Of a stretch of 10,393 nucleotides of DNA, positions 7,735 through 10,393 are shown one piece after another. The position numbers and the translations under genes were made by a program. Origin of the DNA: Acidobacteriota bacterium (GTDB lineage Bacteria; Acidobacteriota; Thermoanaerobaculia; Multivoradales; JAHEKO01); assembly GCA_024638355.1 (NCBI GenBank), contig JAHEKO010000039.1:1-10393 (forward strand), in the 5' to 3' direction. Each line of letters opens with the position of its first letter. Position 1 is the first letter of the stretch. A model generated the notes under the pieces. The model was not told where the DNA came from. It made no database searches and worked only from the letters and a program-made list of their open reading frames with translations.

Positions 7735-7805
7735 ACTGCTTCAACACCCTTCTTTCCATCCCCACCGGCGAGGGGCACCTCCTTCCCCCTCGCCACCTTT
7801 TTTTT
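7735..7805 (+). ncRNA. Candidate ~70-nt small RNA ending in a terminator with anti-Shine-Dalgarno loop
   Basis: If the putative promoter at 7687-7730 is used, transcription from about 7735-7738 would stop at the T-run ending 7805, giving an RNA of about 70 nt. It would have a C/U-rich unstructured 5' half and a single stable hairpin whose 10-nt loop carries CACCUCCUU. No reading frame starts inside. The alternative is that this is simply the 3' end of the sulfatase-like transcript, which could still release a small RNA after processing. No RNA data are available, so this is an inference from layout. Confidence 0.3.
7767..7805 (+). terminator. Strong intrinsic terminator
   Basis: A perfect 9-bp stem, GGCGAGGGG (7767-7775) with CCCCTCGCC (7786-7794), 10-nt loop CACCTCCTTC, then ACC and eight T (7798-7805). 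In such a GC-rich region a T8 tract after a perfect stem is decisive. It ends the sulfatase-like transcript or a short independent RNA and insulates the pspC operon. On the minus strand the T-run is on the wrong side, so it works in one direction only. Confidence 0.9.
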
Positions 7806-7887
7806 CCTGCCCGCGCCGGCCCCGAGAGCGGTGCCGCGAAACCCGAGCCGCCGGCTGTCGTAGGATCGGGTAGGAGGAGAGAGAACC

Positions 7888-8094
7888 ATGCCCGCCAGCC
7901 CACTGCATCGATCTCGCACCGACAAGGTGATTGCCGGCGTCTGCGCTGGACTGGCTGACTGGCTCGGCTGGGACGTGACCCTGGTCCGCATCCTCTACGT
8001 CCTCGTCTCGGTCTTCTCGGCGGCCTTCCCGGGCATCATCGTCTACCTCATCCTCTGGGTCGTGATGCCCAAGTCCCCGAGGGTTCGCGCCTAG
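7888..8094 (+). CDS. PspC-domain small membrane protein
   Basis: 68 residues, essentially one PspC domain. It shows the family pattern: LHRSRTDKVIAGVCAGLADW (6-25), WDVTLVRILYVL (28-39), a transmembrane stretch (about 34-59) and the ending LWVVMPK. PspC proteins are inner-membrane sensors of the phage-shock envelope stress response; many stand-alone short forms like this are of unknown function. No pspA or pspB is visible nearby. The start has a purine-rich Shine-Dalgarno (AGGAGGAG, 8-10 nt before the ATG). It is probably the first gene of the plus-strand cluster, with the thioredoxin gene 17 nt after its stop. Family very secure, role in this organism unknown. Confidence 0.92.
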   Translation: MPASPLHRSRTDKVIAGVCAGLADWLGWDVTLVRILYVLVSVFSAAFPGIIVYLILWVVMPKSPRVRA

Positions 8095-8111
8095 CCGCGC
8101 CCGACTCGTTC

Positions 8112-8642
8112 GTGCCGTCCGTGCTTCGCCGCCCGAGCGCCCTCGTGTGTCTCGCCGTCCTCCTGGCGGCGACCCTTCCGACCGCCGCCCGGCCGCGGGA
8201 CGAAGCGGAAGGCGTCGCTCCGGCTTTCGTCGGCCTGCGGCTCGACGGCTCCGACTTCGACTCCGCCGAGCTCGCCGGCGGCTACGTTCTGTTGGACTTC
8301 TGGGGGGTCTGGTGCCCGCCCTGCATCGGAGCGTTCCCGAAGCTCAGCCGGCTGCACGATGACTTCTCCGAGCACGGCTTCCGGGTGATCGGCCTCGCGG
8401 TGCTGTCGGGAACACCCGAAGAGGTCGCCGAGTTCGTCTCGGGCCACGACCTGACCTACCCCATCGTCGTGGTCGAGCGGGAGGTCGCCGACGCGTTCGA
8501 CGTGCTTGCCTATCCCGCCTACTTCCTGATCGGCCCGGACGGGTCGATCGTCCGCAGCTACCGCGGGCAGCCGACCGACCTCTACGAGATCGTCGCCCGC
8601 GACCTCGAGCGCTTCCTGGACACCCCCAGAGCCGCGAGTTAG
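8112..8642 (+). CDS. Exported TlpA-like thioredoxin-fold oxidoreductase (WCPPC)
   Basis: 176 residues. Signal peptide with hydrophobic core about 10-21 and a likely cleavage around TAA-RP (25-27). Thioredoxin fold about 36-170: beta strand VLLDFWGVWCPPC with Cys68 and Cys71, and cis-Pro135 in AYPAYFLIGPDG. The active-site dipeptide is Pro-Pro instead of the Gly-Pro seen in the thioredoxin of the divergent operon, as in several TlpA/ResA-like proteins. Likely a periplasmic thiol-disulfide oxidoreductase, perhaps reducing substrates for cytochrome maturation or protecting envelope thiols; the target is unknown. The start is GTG 8112 with no visible Shine-Dalgarno; GTG 8121 is an equally possible start and keeps the signal peptide. 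Distance to pspC is 17 nt, so translation may be coupled by reinitiation. The stop is 54 nt before the leader ORF of the transporter. Confidence 0.88.
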   Translation: MPSVLRRPSALVCLAVLLAATLPTAARPRDEAEGVAPAFVGLRLDGSDFDSAELAGGYVLLDFWGVWCPPCIGAFPKLSRLHDDFSEHGFRVIGLAVLSGTPEEVAEFVSGHDLTYPIVVVEREVADAFDVLAYPAYFLIGPDGSIVRSYRGQPTDLYEIVARDLERFLDTPRAAS

Positions 8643-8682
8643 ACTCCCGGCCGGTTTCGCCCACACCCTGCCACTCCGTTCC

Positions 8683-8688
8683 AGGAGG
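8683..8688 (+). promoter_or_regulatory. Shine-Dalgarno serving the leader ORF rather than the transporter
   Basis: AGGAGG lies 8 nt before ATG 8697 but 25 nt before the transporter ATG 8714. The best ribosome site in the region therefore belongs to the six-codon ORF. Confidence 0.6.
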
Positions 8689-8696
8689 CCGACTTG

Positions 8697-8717
8697 ATGA
8701 GCCGGAAGACGACATGA
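8697..8717 (+). CDS. Six-codon leader ORF (MSRKTT) coupled to the transporter
   Basis: ATG AGC CGG AAG ACG ACA TGA. Its stop overlaps the transporter start as ATGA, the same 4-nt overlap seen at the other end of the transporter gene. A full AGGAGG sits at the right distance. The transporter itself has only a weak GGAAG 5 nt before its ATG, and that lies inside this ORF. Likely a translated leader that loads ribosomes for reinitiation on the transporter. The peptide itself probably has no function. It contains no run of one codon that would suggest amino-acid attenuation. Confidence 0.4.
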   Translation: MSRKTT

Positions 8718-10282
8718 GCGTCGAGAGCCCCTCGAAAGAGCGCTGGGCTACGCGCATCGGGCTGGTGCTGGCGATGGCCGGTAACGCGGTCGGCCTGGGC
8801 AACTTCCTGCGCTTCCCGGTGCAGGCCGCCCAGAACGGCGGCGGCACCTTCATGATCCCCTACTTCATCTCCTTCCTGCTCCTCGGCATCCCCCTGATGT
8901 GGATCGAGTGGGGGATCGGCCGCTACGGCGGCAACGCCGGCCACTGCTCGGCGCCGGGCATGTTCGAGGCCCTCACCGGCCGCCGCAAGCACTGGGCGAA
9001 GTACCTCGGCGCGCTCGGCCTGGTGATCCCGATGATCGTCTTCACCTACTACACCTACGTGGTGTCGTGGATGCTGGCGATGAGCTTCTTCAGCCTCACC
9101 GGCAGTTTCTTCGGCCTCGGCGAGGTCGACGCCATGCGGGGATTTCTCGCGTCCTACCAGAACATCAGCGACTCGAGCTTCGTGAGCGGCGGCGTGACGA
9201 TCGGCTTCTTCCTGGTCACGTTCTGCTTCATCGCCTTCGTGCTGTCGCGCGGAGTGAGCGGCGGAATCGAAAAGCTGGCGCTCTACGGCATGCCGATCCT
9301 GTTCGTCTTCGCCTTCCTGCTGATGGCGCGCGTGCTCACCCTGCCGCCGGCGGTCGCCTCCCCGGCCGACGGGCTCAACTTCATCTGGAATCCCGACTGG
9401 GGAGCGCTGGGCAACGCTCGGGTCTGGCTGGCCGCCGCCGGCCAGATGTTCTTCACGCTGTCGGTGGGCATGGGCACGATCCACTGCTACGCCGCCTACC
9501 TGCGGGAGAAGGACGACATCGCGCTCACCGGCCTCTCGACCGCGGCGACCAACGAGTTCGCCGAGGTGGTGCTGGGCGGCACCATCGCGATCCCGGCGGC
9601 GGTGGTCTTCTTCGGCGTCGCCGGAGCGACCGCCATCGCCCAGGGCGGCTCGTTCGACCTCGGCATCGTCGCCATGGGCGTGGTCTTCCAGAAGCTCCCG
9701 GGACCGCAGATCCTGGGACAGCTGGCGGCCTTCCTCTGGTTCTTCCTGCTGTTCATCGCCGGCGCCACCTCGAGCGTGGCGCAGGCGAGCCCGACGATCG
9801 CGTTCCTTCAGGACGAGTTCGGCTGGCGGCGCAAGCGGGCGGCGACCGCGGTCGCCGCCGTCGGCTTCGGCCTGGCGATCTTCCACGTCCTCTTCTTCCG
9901 CATGGGCGTGCTCGACGAGTGGGACTACTGGGCGGGCACCTTCGGACTGGTGGTCTTCGCGGCCGTCGAGATCGTGCTCTTCTCGTTCATCTTCGGCATC
10001 GACAACGGCTGGAAGCAACTGCACGAGGGCGCCGACATCCGCATCCCGGCCCCCTACAAGCCGATCATGAAGTGGGTGACCCCGGCCTTCCTGGCGATCC
10101 TCCTCGGCTGGTGGGGCGTCACCGAAGCGTGGCCGGCCCTCTTGATGGAGAACGTCACCGATCCGGCAACGATCCCCTACCGCTGGGTCAGCCGCATCCT
10201 GATGGTCGCCCTCGTTCTCGGCTGCTTGTGGATGATCCGGGCCGCCTGGCGGCGCCGGCCCGACGAAGGGAGCTCGACATGA
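8714..10282 (+). CDS. LeuT-like Na+-dependent NSS (SNF) family amino-acid symporter
   Basis: 522 residues and about 12 transmembrane helices. It closely follows the bacterial Na+:leucine transporter LeuT: GNAVGLGNFLRFP in TM1 (23-35), GIPLMWIEWGIGRYGG (58-73), Tyr113 in TM3 (LeuT Y108), FFTLS in TM6 (246-250), Asn280 (LeuT N286) and ATSS in TM8 (351-354). Na1 and Na2 ligands are therefore kept. Glu284 matches LeuT E290, the mark of Cl--independent transport. Gate residues Arg33 and Asp404 are present. Two pocket positions differ: LeuT F259 is Met253 and LeuT I359 is Gln357, suggesting a different or broader side-chain preference. The substrate is probably a neutral amino acid; with the MetS-like partner downstream, Met or Ala are candidates. 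Translation is probably coupled to the leader ORF. Confidence 0.94.
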   Translation: MSVESPSKERWATRIGLVLAMAGNAVGLGNFLRFPVQAAQNGGGTFMIPYFISFLLLGIPLMWIEWGIGRYGGNAGHCSAPGMFEALTGRRKHWAKYLGALGLVIPMIVFTYYTYVVSWMLAMSFFSLTGSFFGLGEVDAMRGFLASYQNISDSSFVSGGVTIGFFLVTFCFIAFVLSRGVSGGIEKLALYGMPILFVFAFLLMARVLTLPPAVASPADGLNFIWNPDWGALGNARVWLAAAGQMFFTLSVGMGTIHCYAAYLREKDDIALTGLSTAATNEFAEVVLGGTIAIPAAVVFFGVAGATAIAQGGSFDLGIVAMGVVFQKLPGPQILGQLAAFLWFFLLFIAGATSSVAQASPTIAFLQDEFGWRRKRAATAVAAVGFGLAIFHVLFFRMGVLDEWDYWAGTFGLVVFAAVEIVLFSFIFGIDNGWKQLHEGADIRIPAPYKPIMKWVTPAFLAILLGWWGVTEAWPALLMENVTDPATIPYRWVSRILMVALVLGCLWMIRAAWRRRPDEGSST

Positions 10283-10393
10283 CCGACGGCCTGACCCCGT
10301 TCGCGCTCGCCTTCATGCTCGTCAGCATGACCGCGGTCACCTGCCTCGCCGGCTGGTGCATGTACAAGATCCTCGGCGGCCCGAAGCCGCCGC
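10279..10393 (+). CDS. MetS-like small subunit of the NSS transporter (partial)
   Basis: 38 codons are visible before the window ends: MTDGLTPFALAFMLVSMTA, then VTCLAGWCMYKILGG and Pro/Lys-rich residues. It is one hydrophobic helix (about 7-31) followed by a charged tail. The start overlaps the transporter stop as ATGA, with GGGAG 6 nt upstream. Small single-helix proteins directly after NSS transporter genes are known as MetS in Corynebacterium, where they are needed for activity of the Met/Ala transporter MetP. The size, helix and tight coupling fit this. Sequence similarity in such short helices is weak evidence, so the assignment rests mainly on position. Confidence 0.7.
   Translation, partial: MTDGLTPFALAFMLVSMTAVTCLAGWCMYKILGGPKPP

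Larger units (their letters stand above)
7651..7887 (+). other. 237-nt noncoding regulatory stretch between sulfatase-like gene and pspC
   Basis: I see no convincing coding frame. In order it contains a short GC hairpin (7672-7686), an overlapping hairpin that is also a CRP/FNR-type palindrome (7682-7710), a -10-like TAGTCT (7725-7730), a C/T-rich single-stranded stretch (7731-7766), an intrinsic terminator (7767-7805), then about 65 nt of GC-rich sequence and the pspC Shine-Dalgarno. Confidence 0.7.

Noticed and set aside
7861..7866. TAGGAT as -10 of a pspC promoter
   Set aside because: Transcription would start around 7873, inside the Shine-Dalgarno AGGAGG, removing the ribosome site. No -35 is visible 17 nt upstream, and GAAAC at 7838 is not at a good ECF spacing.
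7647..7991. Minus-strand 114-codon frame with an internal AAGGAGGTG
   Set aside because: It is antisense to pspC and the terminator, has no recognisable domain, and the AAGGAGG is just the complement of the terminator loop with no start codon at the right distance.
8639..10024. Minus-strand 461-codon frame antisense to the transporter
   Set aside because: His/Asp/Glu/Arg-rich shadow of a hydrophobic-protein gene; no domain, no ribosome site, and the plus strand is clearly a LeuT-like protein.

Overview
The window is about 10.4 kb of very GC-rich, densely packed bacterial chromosome with no mobile element, CRISPR array, tRNA or rRNA visible. Gene content points to a Gram-negative-type envelope: lipoproteins, periplasmic thioredoxins, a SurA-like protein, a Bat/MoxR operon, and a sulfatase-fold protein ending in LRNLGYL. 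That C-terminal signature and the general style suggest Acidobacteriota or a similar high-GC deep-branching phylum. This is inference only.

Left part (1-6251, minus strand, read right to left): a six-gene operon. Its first gene encodes a signal peptide, a TlpA-type thioredoxin, a BatD-like beta domain and a membrane anchor in one chain (4815-6251). It is followed by a MoxR AAA+ ATPase (3793-4782), a DUF58 protein (2856-3782), a membrane-anchored TPR protein with a SurA/PpiC chaperone region that lacks the parvulin domain (1853-2848), a BatD-like lipoprotein with a C-terminal cytoplasmic domain (861-1856) and a BatA-type VWA protein that runs off the left edge (1-864). Genes overlap by 4 nt or lie within about 30 nt. 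Together they look like a Bat-type envelope stress or assembly machine: MoxR remodels, DUF58 and BatA carry metal-dependent VWA modules, and the BatD-like, thioredoxin and SurA-like parts work on the periplasmic side. A close match to a sigma-54 promoter lies just upstream on the same strand (6268-6285).

Middle (6304-7887, plus strand): a divergent gene for an exported alkaline-phosphatase/sulfatase superfamily protein with Thr in place of the usual formylglycine Cys/Ser. It is followed by a 237-nt noncoding stretch containing overlapping GC hairpins, a perfect TGTGA-N6-TCACA CRP/FNR-type palindrome with a -10-like element at class II spacing, and a strong intrinsic terminator. The terminator loop reads CACCTCCTT, the same as the anti-Shine-Dalgarno end of 16S rRNA. 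This could be a short regulatory RNA.

Right part (7888-10393, plus strand): a PspC-domain small membrane protein, a second exported TlpA-like thioredoxin (WCPPC), a predicted six-codon leader ORF translationally coupled to a LeuT-like Na+-dependent NSS amino-acid transporter, and the start of a MetS-like small transporter subunit overlapping the transporter stop by 4 nt. No gene-free stretch exceeds 300 bases.
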